Positions 34,605-47,556 of a stretch of 64,000 nucleotides of DNA are shown one piece after another. Position numbers and translations under genes: made by a program. Source of the stretch: Corticium candelabrum (lineage: Eukaryota > Porifera > Homoscleromorpha > Homosclerophorida > Plakinidae); NCBI RefSeq assembly GCF_963422355.1, contig NC_085097.1, positions 2,022,001-2,086,000 on the forward strand. The letters are read 5' to 3'. Numbering within the stretch: the first letter of the stretch is position 1; each line of letters starts with the position of its first letter. The notes below the pieces were generated by a model. It saw only the letters and a list, made by a program, of their open reading frames with translations. It was not told the DNA's origin and ran no database searches.

Positions 34605-34789
34605 GTTTGGGACGGCGAGGAAAGCACAAGGGTACACAAACCACCGGGGTCCGAAATCACCAGCAGCTTTGCATCATGGCCAGTGATATGTGTACCCGAC
34701 ATGAGGTCTGGAGCATCGAGTCGACGGTCTGGAATCGCGAGCAAAGCGCGAGGGTACACAAATCACCGGGTGCACAAATCCCCGTGACA
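34605..34789 (-). repeat. Ginger1 right terminal inverted repeat
   Basis: Inverted match to 28391-28557, followed by the CCGC target duplication at 34790-34793. Confidence 0.93.
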
Positions 34790-34793
34790 CCGC

Positions 34794-36400
34794 AACGTAA
34801 ATAATGTAGCAATCTAAGCGCTCTAGCTAGAAACAGACCACAACCTTTACAACCAGCAGTTACCTCGCGTACCAGAACTCATAGCCTCGTCACGTTTTGA
34901 CCTCGCGCTGTGGTAACATATAATTAGTAATACAAATTGATGGATTAAATGCCTTTCTCTAAGAAATGAAAACAAACTTTTTGCAAACAACATTTATACG
35001 GAAAGTGTTGGTTGGAACAACAATTGCAATTGCAATCAAAAGTAAAAGCAGAATTAATTAAGTAGCTAAAATATGTAGTCAGAAATCTCTAAAGTGATAA
35101 AACCATGCTGAAATCATGTGTTGTTTACTCTGAGACATGTTTTTTCGTTTGATATAGTAAAAATAGGAACTTTAAATTTATACGTCATCAATCATTCCTG
35201 AATTCTTCCAACGATCAGCTCATGAATTGACCAATTAATAATTAAGTGTCTACTTTTGGTTCTTCGCATTAATAGAAACTCTTCCTAGACACTACGTTGA
35301 TCGAGTATATAGTTGAGATTTTTATAGGAATGTTTGAGGCATGCAACTATTCTATGTTTGTCATGCACAATCAAATAGATACTTGAGATTGGCTATATTG
35401 GTTTAAATTTGGAATTCGGTTTGTAACACAGCAATAATTAATTATAGTAATAGTAATTAAGAGCGTTAGACTGCTAGATCAATTAACATCTGTAGTCCCT
35501 AGCTGACCTATTTCTTGATCATGTATCTAACAAACTGCCTGATTAATTAGAGTGACTTCACTCTTTAGAGCTGCTGACCTTGAATTAGATTGCAATTACT
35601 AAAGTGTTTAAAATTTTAGTATATTTCTTTTACAGGCGAATTGCTTAATTAATTAAGTTGATCTTTTAGATCTTTATTGATAATAGCTAATGAAGAAAGA
35701 ATGAGTGTTCGATGGCCAGTGAATATAGATTTTTTTGCTATAGCTAACACTTATGATTTAATTTCTACTCATCTGGATTGAACTGGCTGGTGATCCCAAA
35801 GGCAGCACAACTTCTAAGATCTGGGTTGTTTCTTTGATAGGTTATAAATATTAATGAATAAGACAACTGTAAACTGCTGTAATGTGATCAAGTATGAGAG
35901 CAATAATCAGTATACATGATACAGCTCGTCATTAGTTGCACCATGGGACTTTTATAATATGACATCATACAAAAACTTCTGAGATAACTTACATATGTTA
36001 GTAGATTCAACTCCATTGTTTTGAATGTTACTTAATTAGATGAGTATTAAATGAATTGTTTTGAATGTTAGTTAGACAAGAATTTTTGCTTAGTTGTTAC
36101 TTAATTAATTGTTTATTAATTAATTAAAAACTGTGAGTGCAACTCAAAGGTGCAGGATGCAATGGAACAAATCACAGTCACTGTCTGCATGTACATGTCT
36201 GATTTTCTGTACGCTTCTTTCAAAGAAAAAATATTAATATACATTTATGTAGAAACTAGATGCGTACACGTCGACGTTGAAAACTGCAAAACATCGTAAT
36301 TTGTCCATTGTCACGGATGCAGAACTTGTTTTCTTGACACACCATCGAAAAACTATACGTAGATTACGCGCATAGAAAGACGATTCAGAAACGAGTCGCG
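34794..36400. other. AT-rich anonymous DNA
   Basis: About 1.6 kb with frequent TTAATTAA and no ORF over 60 codons, no RNA gene and no element ends that I could recognise. Confidence 0.5.
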
Positions 36401-36404
36401 TCTA

Positions 36405-36755
36405 CATGTGCAAATGTGTGCTCACACATGCGGCAATGCAGGTACGCCAAATCCCTAGGCATGCCTATGCGTACAGAAGATTGCGGCCATTTGACATGCT
36501 GTTGCGTACCAACACCTTTGGCACGTACAGACATGTGACATTCCCGGCGCATTACCAGCGCGGCACGCATCGTCATTCAAGCTAGCGCATACCAACGCAT
36601 TCTGTACGGAGGCGCAATGGCGGTGATGGCAGGAACGAAATGGCATGTAACTATTTCACGCAGTGTGAAAGTAGTCGTCTCATTGACTACTTCCCTGTGG
36701 ATAAACATACCACTAATTCGGTAAGAATTCGATCAGGACTGTGCCCATCCGCCCC
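36405..36755. repeat. Fragments of two dispersed repeats
   Basis: 36405-36620 is related to 27905-28082. 36663-36755 repeats, inverted, the hairpin-ended sequence at 18835-18938. Confidence 0.55.
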
Positions 36756-36884
36756 ACTTTCAAAAAGTGGCTTTCCGCCAGCTGCTTATTGCTGGTAACT
36801 TCCGTTGTTAGCTGTGCCGATTAAATAAGTAATATATTTCAGCATGAATGCGAGCAAACTTAACGTGCGCTAGATTGCTCGCTA

Positions 36885-38344
<1,460 letters not shown>

Positions 38345-38759
38345 TACAACCCGGGCACGTGTAGATGTCGAGCGGCAACGCATGCGCAATCACTCCAATT
38401 TTAGTAAGCGCTGTTTCTTTGGACTGCAGTGGAAGGGTCAACTGGATAAATGATAAGTAGGGCTGCAGGGCCTTAGGAGCTGCGAGTCGGTGCGACCAGA
38501 GGCTGCATGCGTACAACTAGAACCACATCTCCGTATGGTAGCGCACGCTAAATGACCATACTTTCTAACGCGCGTTAGGCCGCACCACTTTTTAATTGCT
38601 TTCTACGCCACTGCAATAATGTAGTCCTAGCATTTTCTTCTGTCGTTGGAGGAAGTCTCATCAAGCAGTGGTCTAAACAAAAACAAAACGAAGTTAAAAG
38701 AGTAACCTAGAGGTCTGGTTCAAACACATATAACCATACGTTTCAGAACATTCAATTTG

Positions 38760-38985
38760 CGACTGCATGTCCAGTGTGCCCCTCCCGGAGACCTTGCCAC
38801 TTACATTGCAGGAACCCTGCTCCTCTTTGCTAACTAGAACATCAAGAAGATTTCTTGCTAATTCAATACGGTCCCTCGTTGTTTCTGCCTTACTGAGGCA
38901 AGAAAACGGAACTTTAGCAGCAAGTCGCTTATCCCTACAAACGCTGCCATGCACTAGACGATCAACATTTACGAACATGAGAAAA
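38760..38985 (-). CDS. Divergent small gene of unit C, second exon
   Basis: Open frame with DKRLAAKVPFSCLSKAETTRDRIELARN, continuous here with upstream VNVDRLVHGSVCR because a one-base difference joins the frames. The putative first exon (NRARSKPVRSDDFVCDDEA, about 40380-40445 minus) is separated from it by the 1.37 kb insertion at 39002-40372. Function unknown. Confidence 0.4.
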
Positions 38986-39001
38986 CCTTTCGCGTGTACC
39001 C

Positions 39002-40372
39002 CTTGCAAAAACATGTATCCCGTATGTGGCGTGAGCTTCCTTCAGCAGACTTCCGTTTTCTCGGTACACGTGCAAGTTTTGGTAAAGTCTAAAGGAGAAC
39101 AGTTAGAGTACACGCTAGCGATGCATTATGCCAAGTTTTGTCTTTCAAACGTCTATCTAGAGCATGTTAGAAGCAAAATCGACGTTCGCTAAGGCTGACG
39201 TCACGAGGTGGAATATTCCACCCACGTTTAAAAATAGATTATATAATAGAAAACGCCGTTGTACGGGCTTCAAACTTAGCAATTACATTCAACTAATCAT
39301 ACAGGACAACGCCAAGGGTCATTTGCATTTTTTGGTTGCAAACGTGTTCGTGGTGGCGTCCCTGACGTCACGGCACAATGACGACTTCAAAATCTCCTTG
39401 TCGTTCCTCTTTATGATCCGGACAATATTCTCTATTGGAGAAAGATGAAGAAGATGGCGTAGAGAGTTTGATCGTGCTTGATTGGCGAGTTTCCGACTCG
39501 TAGTTGGACGTTTCACTTCGGCCGAAATTGGCCAAATCGGCCGTCCAGCACACTGAGAGGAGGATTCGGAGGAAGTTAGCGAAGATTCCGAAGAGAAGAG
39601 GTATTGTTTCGTAATCACTAAAACGTAGTTGGGAGTGCGGTTTCGTTACTCAACGAAATTTTTTCTTCCAAGCGTGGTCATACTTTCGGTCGCTTTGTTG
39701 ATGGCAACGGAACCGAATGTCTGCAAGAATGCACCGTCGCGCTGGCTAGTAGAACGGCGTAGGTGAATACAAGATGTCTCTACGTACAGAAGGTTTGCTG
39801 TTGCACACTTTTTGCGGCATTCGGGGGTCATTTCAGGTCATTTCGCACGGTCTAATCAGAGAAGTGGCCAGGGCGTGGTCGCTGTCGAACAGAAGCTCGA
39901 AGCTGTGCGTCGTACAAGCAGAGGATGTGCTTTGTTGAGAGTTATAGTTTTTAGATAGTGTAGATAGATGTGTACAGTTGGTTAGTGCTACTTTGTAAGT
40001 AGTTTTACAATAGTTTGTGTAGCGGAGTGTGGTGTGTACGTTTTCTCGTAACAACCTGATTTTCTACGGTCCCGAGGTAAGCGATGTTTATAGCCGTGTA
40101 GAGGTCAGTCTGTTGCATCTCCAAATTCGTTTTTGTGCCTGTATGGCTTCATTCTAGGTTCTGCGCTAGACCCACAGTGATGAAGGGCCGTTTCCTAGTG
40201 GATACCGCAGTAGGCATTGATATCAAACTTTTTGTTTTAACCGACGGTCAGATGACGTTGACCAAAACCATTGTACGAAGTGGCAGGTCTGTAGCTGTCG
40301 AGGTAGATTTATAGTGAATTTTAGAAGAACTACATGCGCCACCTTTCAAATAAACCGTTTTTCCAAGGGGTA
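39002..40372. mobile_element. Non-autonomous DNA transposon with CCCCTTG ends, TA (or GTAC) target duplication
   Basis: Ends read CCCCTTGCAAAAAC and, inverted, CCCCTTGGAAAAAC. Units A and B show the uninterrupted site (GTGTACAAAGTT in A), so the insertion is certain. The sequence around both ends is GTAC, which fits a TA duplication of Tc1/mariner type or a 4-bp GTAC duplication. The longest ORFs (99 codons at 39319-39618 minus) match no family I know. Confidence 0.8.
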
Positions 40373-40755
40373 CAAAGTTACCTGCTTCATCATCGCACAC
40401 AAAGTCGTCGCTTCGAACTGGCTTTGACCTCGCTCTATTCATCTTCTCACGTGCAACACTTCCCACTTGTTAATTAAGAAGATGATGACGTCTGATTCTG
40501 ATTGGCTTGCTGATAACACGTGATAGCCATGCTGACCACACGTGACAGATGCTTTTGCATTTCCAATGAGTGTACAGCTGTTGCTGCAGGCCCTAGACAC
40601 GGCAAGGATACAATAATTCAGGTAGCTTGTTCATTTCATTACTATTTGTAGTGTAGTGGTACCGCGTTGATACGGGCTTCCCGGTCACGTGGCACTCTGG
40701 TTGTTAGTAGCGCGAAGTAGCCTTTCTGTGTCCTAACTAATAGTTGAGTTACTAC

Positions 40756-41240
40756 GGGTGCGTTCGAATACTAATTCCAGTTCTAGAACTGGAACTGTCA
40801 GAACTGTTAGAACTCTTGCTAGCAAACGAACGCTTAGAACTGTCAGCAAGTTGAGCATGCGCAAAGGCTCATACTTCCGGTAAGCGTCAATACGAAGTAG
40901 CATAACGTTTCTACTCCACTCGTTGTAGTCTGTTCGAACATCAGCAATGCTTTCGCTTTCGGTTTTTGGAGCTGCTCGCGCCAAGAAGGTCACTGTAATC
41001 AGTCCCAAATGTCGTTCTTCTGGTGTTCGGCAAGCCGATGGTCGCTACAAGTGTTCATTATAACAAACAAGAAGGTCCACAACGGCCTCAGCATCTGTAC
41101 CCGTCATTTCACTTTGTCAACCTTCGGGAATTTTGCATTTAGGGCGTGACAGTTCCAACAATTCCAGCTCGCTAGGCAGAACTGCTAGAACTGTTCTGAC
41201 AGTTCTAGAACTGTCAGAACTACCAATCGAACGCTATAGA
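40756..41240. repeat. MITE-like repeat with inverted ACAGTTCTAGAACTGTC motifs
   Basis: Begins GGGTGCGTTCGAATAC and ends ...CCAATCGAACGCT. The motif AGTTCTAGAACTG occurs near both ends, itself palindromic. It directly abuts the 5' LTR. GGGTGCGTTCGA ends are common in animal MITEs. No coding capacity, and the target duplication is not clear. Confidence 0.5.
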
Positions 41241-41255
41241 ACTTTGCTCCCTCCT

Positions 41256-43305
41256 CAGGGCCGTCGGAAGCAAATAAAGAGTGAAGGGGCCTAACGCACG
41301 CTAAGGGGGCGTGGTGACATAACGCGCTTTAAATGATTAATTAATATTTGTCTTTTATCAATTAGGTGATTGATCAATGTGCATGTGCACGCCGTGTGAA
41401 AATCCAACTTTCATTACCGTGATCACAAGCATCACATTTCAACTAGCCACGTAATAGCAAACTCCAACATGCCTATTTCAACACTGAACACAAGAACAAT
41501 CTAAATTACCCTGAAATGAAACGTTATTAGCAGGACTGAAAGCGGCTTAGCCGAAGTTTGCGTGCTGTGTAGAAGTATCACTTTCAAGAAACGTGCCAAA
41601 AACATTAAGTCTATGCTCCAAACCTTTCACGAAGTCATTGGCAACATCTACCAATTCAAGTTTGTCTGTACGATCTCTATGAATGTGCAGTAACATCAAG
41701 TGATTTAACCTTTCTTGGTGCATTGTCAATCGTAGATAGGTTTTAATTCGCCTCAAACAGCTGAACGATCTCTCGCTGACAGCGTTAGTTGCAGGCATTA
41801 CCAAGAGAAGCCTAGCAAACCTAAAGACTTCATTCAAGAAGCTTCTTGGGCCTAATGAGAGAGACTTCAACATGGCAATGATATCATTTATCGTGCAAAT
41901 CTTTCGTGAGCGAGGGCAGCAAATGATTTCAGCTGAGCTTTCAAAATATCAGACCTAAAGTCATCTTTGTAGAAATCCATTAGAAAGTCAAGATCCTCTG
42001 CATAACTTTCTTTTCTCGTTGCTTTAAGCAGGACATCCTGAACTTTTCTATAAACTTGGAAGCCTTTCTGATCAAAACGATCCGTGATACAGTTGAAGAT
42101 CAAATCGAATGCTTCAAAGTACATTTTTCGATAATATTGATCTACCGTTGCGGGTGACTCATCTTCACTTGTTCCTGTTTCTAACCTCTTGGGTATTTTT
42201 CTTTGCGGGACATTGATGGTTCTGATATGTCCAGAGCTGTTGCCATATCCTTCACATGCTTCCAAAAACTGGCAAAGTTGTCTGCAGTCCTATGAGACAA
42301 CAGAGTGCGTAAAGTAATCTCTGCTGCAGCTTGCCCTTCTGAAGCAGAGATATCTCCACGCTGCAGTGTCCTGCTCAAGTTGTCGCTGTGACGTAGAATA
42401 AGTTCTCCAAGGGCTACACCAAATATGAAAGAGAACTTAGTCATTTGGTGCGCAACTCCACCTAATCTACCCTTCAGCTTGGGGTCACGAGTTTCTTCTG
42501 ACGACTGTTCCCAGGTTGAAAGGAGTGCGGAATAGTTATCCAACACACTCTTAAGAGCATCGGCTCTTACAGTCCACCTTTAGTTGGACATAGAAGGCGA
42601 ATTTCTGGTGTAGTAGGTGATGTGGTAGCTTTCTCCTGTACGAAAATTGCCTGTCGTTTGGGCGAAAATTTGGCTAGCTTAGTTATTTCATACGTAGTGT
42701 CCAGAGCATCTTGCAGTATCTTGAATTTTTTCAGTGCATCACTGCATGCTAAGTTAAGTGCGTGTTCATAGCAGTGTGTGAAAACCGCTCTTGGTTCTTC
42801 GTCAGATAACCGCTTGGCTACTCCTGACTTTGCGCCGCTCATATTCGCTGCCCTGTCGTAGCATTGCCCACGAGCTCTTGCTAGAGACAGGTTCATTCTC
42901 AATAGCGTATCCGTGATGACATGAACTAGAGTGGCTGCAGAAATGTTGTCTACCTCATATAAACCGATAAATTCTTCGTGGGCATCCAGATTATCATCCA
43001 CCCACCGTAAACATATGACAACCTGCTCTTTGTTTGCAAAGTCTGTCGACTCGTCTACCATGATGGTGAAGAAAGAAGTCTGCTTCAGAACTGACGCAAT
43101 GTCACACGATATGCGTAAGGCCATGACCTTCAACAGTTCATTTTGTATGTCAGCAGAAACGTTCTTGTCAGATTTTTTCCAGTGATTCATTTCAAAAGTT
43201 TTGGATTGTCCTGTGCTTGTAGAAGAAGTATTTGCCTAAAATTGGAGTCTACTTCAGCCCCATCTCCTCGTAAAGGTAGCCCTTGACGAGCCAAGAACCC
43301 TACAC
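41256..43305 (-). mobile_element. hAT transposon copy, 5'-truncated transposase
   Basis: The terminus at 41256 reads CAGGGCCGTCGGAAGC. The transposase reads on the minus strand. It has FLARQGLPLRGDG (about 43295-43255), FFTIMVDESTD (first catalytic Asp, about 43080-43045), AARGQCYDRAANMSG-like (about 42880-42840) and CYEHALNLACSD. At the end is the hAT dimerisation domain PATNAVSERSFSCLRRIKT (about 41800-41740). This resembles ZMYM1/DUF4371-type hAT proteins. The frame is split into four ORFs (43190-42567, 42546-42181, 42265-41888, 41873-41547), so at least three interruptions are present. The N-terminal zinc finger and the other terminus are missing, where the Gypsy gag sequence begins. Confidence 0.85.
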
Positions 43306-43850
43306 ATGAAACAATTTTGAGGAAGCAGAGAGAGGGTGAAACAGTCACACAGTTTGCTGCAGTAGTCAGTCATCTGGCGATGACGTGTCAATTTCCAGAG
43401 GTTTGTTTCCAGGAGATGTTACGTGACCGTTTCGTCTGTTTGCGCAGCACCATCACTCAGAAGAAATTGCTAACGGAAGAAAACCTTACGTACGAGAAAG
43501 CGGTACAATAGCAGTGAGCTATGAGAGGGCGGCAACGGATACTGCGGAGCTACAGGTGCCGTCTACATTTGGGCTAGGTGACACTCAGGAAGCGTTGCAA
43601 ACACACAAGGTTGATGTCAAGAAAGTAGGCGACGGGAAGTTAGCGCGCTGCAGTTGTTTTCGATGTGGACGAGGGGGCCATCAGCCATCTGAATGTCGGT
43701 TCAAAGCAGTAACTTGCTTCAAGTGTCAGAAAACTGGTCATATGGCAAGGGTTTGTAAGAACAAGATAACAAAGGCAGCTAGCAGATCGGACAAGAGAGA
43801 GACAAAATTTTATGACCATGGAACAGGAGGATACACAGAGTGAGGAAGAC
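43306..43850 (+). pseudogene. Gypsy gag, partial (fossil)
   Basis: The start resembles the gag middle region (REGETVTQFAAVVSHLAM, FQEMLRDRFVCL). The nucleocapsid part has two CCHC zinc knuckles, CFRCGRGGHQPSEC and CFKCQKTGHMARVC (about 43657-43757). The N-terminal part is missing. Confidence 0.85.
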
Positions 43851-46800
43851 AGGGATGATGAAGTGTATCGCATAAATACCACCACCCAGAAAGGGGAAAC
43901 ACCAATGACTGTTCGAGTGCACATCAATGGGGTAGATGTTGAGATGGAAATCGATACAAGGGCTTCCATCACCATCATGTCGGAAAACACTTACAGAAAA
44001 TTGTGGACTAGCATCAATGAAAGTCTAAGACCAACCCACGTAACATTAAGAACATACACAGGGCAGCAAATCAGTGTGAAGGGAAGCAAAATGGTGCAAG
44101 TTCAATATGGAGACCAATCCAAGAAAGTGTCGTTGGTAGTTGTCTGTGGGTCGGGTCCCACACTACTGGGAGGAGATTGGCTCAAAGAAATACGCCTTGA
44201 TTGGACAGTTATTTGCAAGGTGGAGTACCACAAGTCTCTCGAGGAGGTATTGAAGAGACATGAAGAGGTCTTCAGAGAAGAGCTGGGGACGTACACAGGC
44301 GATCAAGTGAAAATACTGATGGACGCCAAGGAGTGTCCTAGATACCGCAAAGCCAGAACAGTCCCATTTGCATTGAGGGACAAGGTGGAAACTGAACTTC
44401 GTCGGTTGCAGGAACAAGGGATTATTGAATCCGTGACGCATGCTGACTGAGCAGCACCTGTAGTGGCTGTCCTGAAGAAAGATTAAAACTGTTGGGTTAT
44501 GTGGCGATTATAAACTAACAGTTAACCGCGCTGTGAAGCTGGACAGATACCCTATACCCAGGATTGAGGACATTTTACCAAGATGACGGGTTGCACAGTG
44601 TTCTCAACTCTCGATATGTCGCAGGCATATCAGCAGTTAGTACTAGACAAAGAATCGAGAAGACTAGTAACAGTGAACACACACACAAGGGCTTGTTTCA
44701 GTATACACGATTATCCTTTAGAGTGGACTCAGCGCCAGGAATATTTCAAGGAACGATGGAGAGTGTATTACAGGATATCCCGCAGGTGGGGTATACCTAG
44801 ATGACATATTGATTGGCGGAAGGACAGAGACGGAACATCTGGCCATTCTGGAGCAAGTTTTGGTACGCCTCAAACAAGCAGGCTTCAGGCTACAGCGAAA
44901 GAAATGCTCGCTGATGACTCGATCAGTAGAGTACTTGGGACATAGACTGGATGCGGCTGGGCTACAGCCAGCAGACAAGAAAGTGAAAGGTATTCGAGCA
45001 GCACCAAGACCAACAAATGTCACGGAACCGAAGGCATATCTGGGCCTTCTCACCTATTATGATAAGTTCATGAAAGGATTGTCAACAGTACTAGGACAAT
45101 TGCACCAGGTTGTGCGAAAGGACAGCAAGTGGCGATGGACAAAAAAAGGAAGAGAAGTCGTTTCAGAGGTCCAAGGAACTCTTATTATCCACTCAGGTGT
45201 TGGTGCATTTTGACCCTAAACGACCACTGGTCCTGTCCTGTGACGCGTCAAAGTATGGAATTGGGGCGGTACTATCACAAACTATGGAGGATGGAGCCGA
45301 AAAACCAGTGGCATTTGCGTCGCGTTCCCTAAATCAAGAAGAAAAAGGATACAGTCAGATTGAGAAGGAAGGCTTGGCTTGCATTTTTGAGGTAACCAAA
45401 GTCCATACCTATTTATATGGCCGTACTTTTCAGTTGGTCACAGATCACAAACCGTTGATAACGTTGTTCAATGAACGAAAAGCAACACCAACACAAGCGG
45501 CAGCGAGAATTTAAGGATGGCCTTGAAGTTGGCCTCGTACGACTACAGAATTCTTTTCAAACCAGGAACGCATCACAGCAATGCGGATGCATTGAGCAAA
45601 CTACCACTTCCAGACAAGCCAAAGCAGGTGCCGATTCCTGAAGACACTAACTATCTTACTGATGGATACTTTGGACAAATCACCGACGACCTCAGTAGAC
45701 ATTGCAAGATGGACGATTAGAGATCCTGTTTTATCACAGGTTTACAAAGTCATACTCAATGGGTGGCCTGGAAGTTAGGCAAAAGAGCTAGAACCTTATG
45801 CAAGGCGCCGATGCAAACTGTCCGTACACCAAGGCTGTGTCCTGTGGGGAGCGAGGGTAGTGGTCTCACCTCCAGGAAGGAAAGTAGTACTGGAAGAACT
45901 CCACGATTGTCATCCCGGAGTTTCGAAGATGAAAGCATTATCAAGGGCTCATGTGTGGTGGCCTAACATGGACTGAGACATAGAGAGTTTAGTCCAGACT
46001 TGTTATGAATGCCAACAACATCGTCACGATCCTCCGAAAGCCCCACTCCATCCGTGGACTTGGCCACCACAACCATGGTCACGTCTTCATCTAGATTATG
46101 CAGGCCCTTACCAGGAATACATGTTTTTTGTCATCGTTGATGCACACTCCAAATGGTTAGAGGTGTACCCGATGAAAACAGCAACTTCAGCAGCTACAAT
46201 AGAGAGACTGAGATGGTCATTTGCAACCCACGGCTTGCCAGACACAATTGTATCAGACAATGGTACTGTTTTGACAAGTGGTGAATTCAGCAACTTCTTA
46301 CAGAGAGGAGGAATAAGGCACGTACGCTCTGCACCCTACCACCCAGCAACAAACGGGCTGGCAGAAAGGGCAGTGCAGTCTGTTAAACAAGGGCTGGCGA
46401 AAATCACCCAAGGATACATCAGTGACAGAGTGACTACATTTATACTACAGTACCGGAAGACACCTCACTCTACCACAGGCATATCTCCCGCAGCAGCACT
46501 CATGGGGAGGCGACTAAAATCGAGAATAGACATCCTTAGCCCTAGCCTGGGTGCGACCGCGCAGCAGAAGCAAGCGCATCAAAAATGGAACCATGATCAG
46601 CGTGTACTTCAGCGGAGTTTCAACATCGGAGACTGGGTGTTCGTGAAAAACTACAGACACGGGCCAGTGTGATTACCTGGAACAGTGGTTAGGCAAAAGG
46701 GCCCAGTGTCTTATGACGTTCAAGTAGCGGATAAAGTGTGGCACAGACACATAGACCAGCTGCGACATCGCCATGGAACTACCACCACCACGTCATTCCC

Positions 46801-47068
46801 ACCCAATGAAACGCCAGGGACACACCGCCAAACTACTGCAAGTAGGGAGGAGGATATAGAGACACACGAACACCCAGATCCAACCGACACTCTAATAACA
46901 GAGCCACAAAGCCATTCAACCACAGCGGTGGAACCAGAACCAGCGGAGGTAACCAGACCTGTGATACCATCCAAACACCAGAGACAACAAGTTTACATTC
47001 AGACCTCACTACTGGAGCGGAAGAGAGACGTTATCCCGTTAGATGTCGGAAGCCTCCGGACAGACTAG
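43850..47068 (+). pseudogene. Gypsy pol: protease, RT, RNase H, integrase (fossil)
   Basis: The protease-like region is about 43905-44180, RT about 44250-45080, and RNase H about 45190-45480 (FDPKRPLVLSCDASKYGIGA, TDHKPL). The integrase is about 45740-46660, with HSKWLEVYP, DTIVSDNGT and SAPYHPATNGLAERAVQ. A proline- and threonine-rich tail runs to 47068. Order and motifs are those of Ty3/Gypsy. It is broken in several places. Confidence 0.88.
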
Positions 47069-47556
47069 ATTTGTAAGAACCAGCAGTCACGGTTTAGTAG
47101 ATAATCATAAGATTTGGTAGCTGTAGCGGTTGATGTGAGTGTTATCTAAGGAAAGAGGATTGTAGTATAGTGGTACCGCGTTGATACAGGCCTCCCGGTC
47201 ACGTGGAGCTCTGGTTGTAAAGAAGCGCGAAGTAGCCTTTCTTTGTTCTAATAGTTGAGTTACTACAGTATTCGTAAATATTCTGGACGAACTAGATGTC
47301 TAGCACAAAAGTCATAATTCTCACCGTATTCACATCATCCGCTATACGTATTCACACCGAATTGACACCAAAGTATTGTTTTGCACTGTATTCGCACCAA
47401 AGCGAACCGAAGCCGGACCGGATTCTGTCTATTCAGTTAGACTACTGCCTCACTAAGTAGCATTTCTTACCTAATTCGGGCCGAATTCTCTTAGCCACTT
47501 TCGTTGTTGTCTGTCCAAGTGTCCTCCTGAGTTGGAGCTTCGATCACTAGAGATCG

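Larger units (their letters stand above)
28391..34789 (+). mobile_element. Ginger1-type DNA transposon, full length with TIRs and 4-bp TSD
   Basis: 6399 bp. Ends are TGTCACGGGG...CCCCGTGACA, the TG...CA ends known for Ginger. The terminal inverted repeats are about 167 bp (28391-28557) and 185 bp (34605-34789), with two mismatches in the outer 145 bp and one internal gap. CCGC flanks both sides (28387-28390 and 34790-34793). Published Ginger1 elements use CCGG or CCGT targets, so CCGC is a variant. Inside, all on the + strand, are an integrase-like transposase with a zinc-binding domain, DDE core and GPY/F motif, then a Ulp1 protease and a PHD-type finger, spread over several exons. The coding region carries a few interruptions, so this copy is probably not autonomous, but its ends look usable by a related transposase. 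The high TIR identity suggests a fairly recent insertion. Confidence 0.93.
40647..47267 (+). mobile_element. Ty3/Gypsy LTR retrotransposon (mag-like), with nested insertions
   Basis: Short LTRs at 40647-40755 and 47161-47267 (TG...CA; 107 bp for the 3' copy). The target duplication is GTATT at 47268-47272, related sequence on the left. A polypurine tract, AAGGAAAGAGGA, lies just before the 3' LTR. Between them are a partial gag with two zinc knuckles, protease, reverse transcriptase, RNase H and integrase. A MITE-like repeat (40756-41240) and a hAT copy (41256-43305) have replaced or interrupted the leader and the first part of gag. It is a broken fossil with several breaks. The short LTRs and gag knuckles suit the mag group. 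Solo LTRs at the same site occur in units A and B. Confidence 0.88.

Noticed and set aside
44102-44441. Minus-strand ORFs under the Gypsy pol region
   Set aside because: Antisense shadows of the pol frame.
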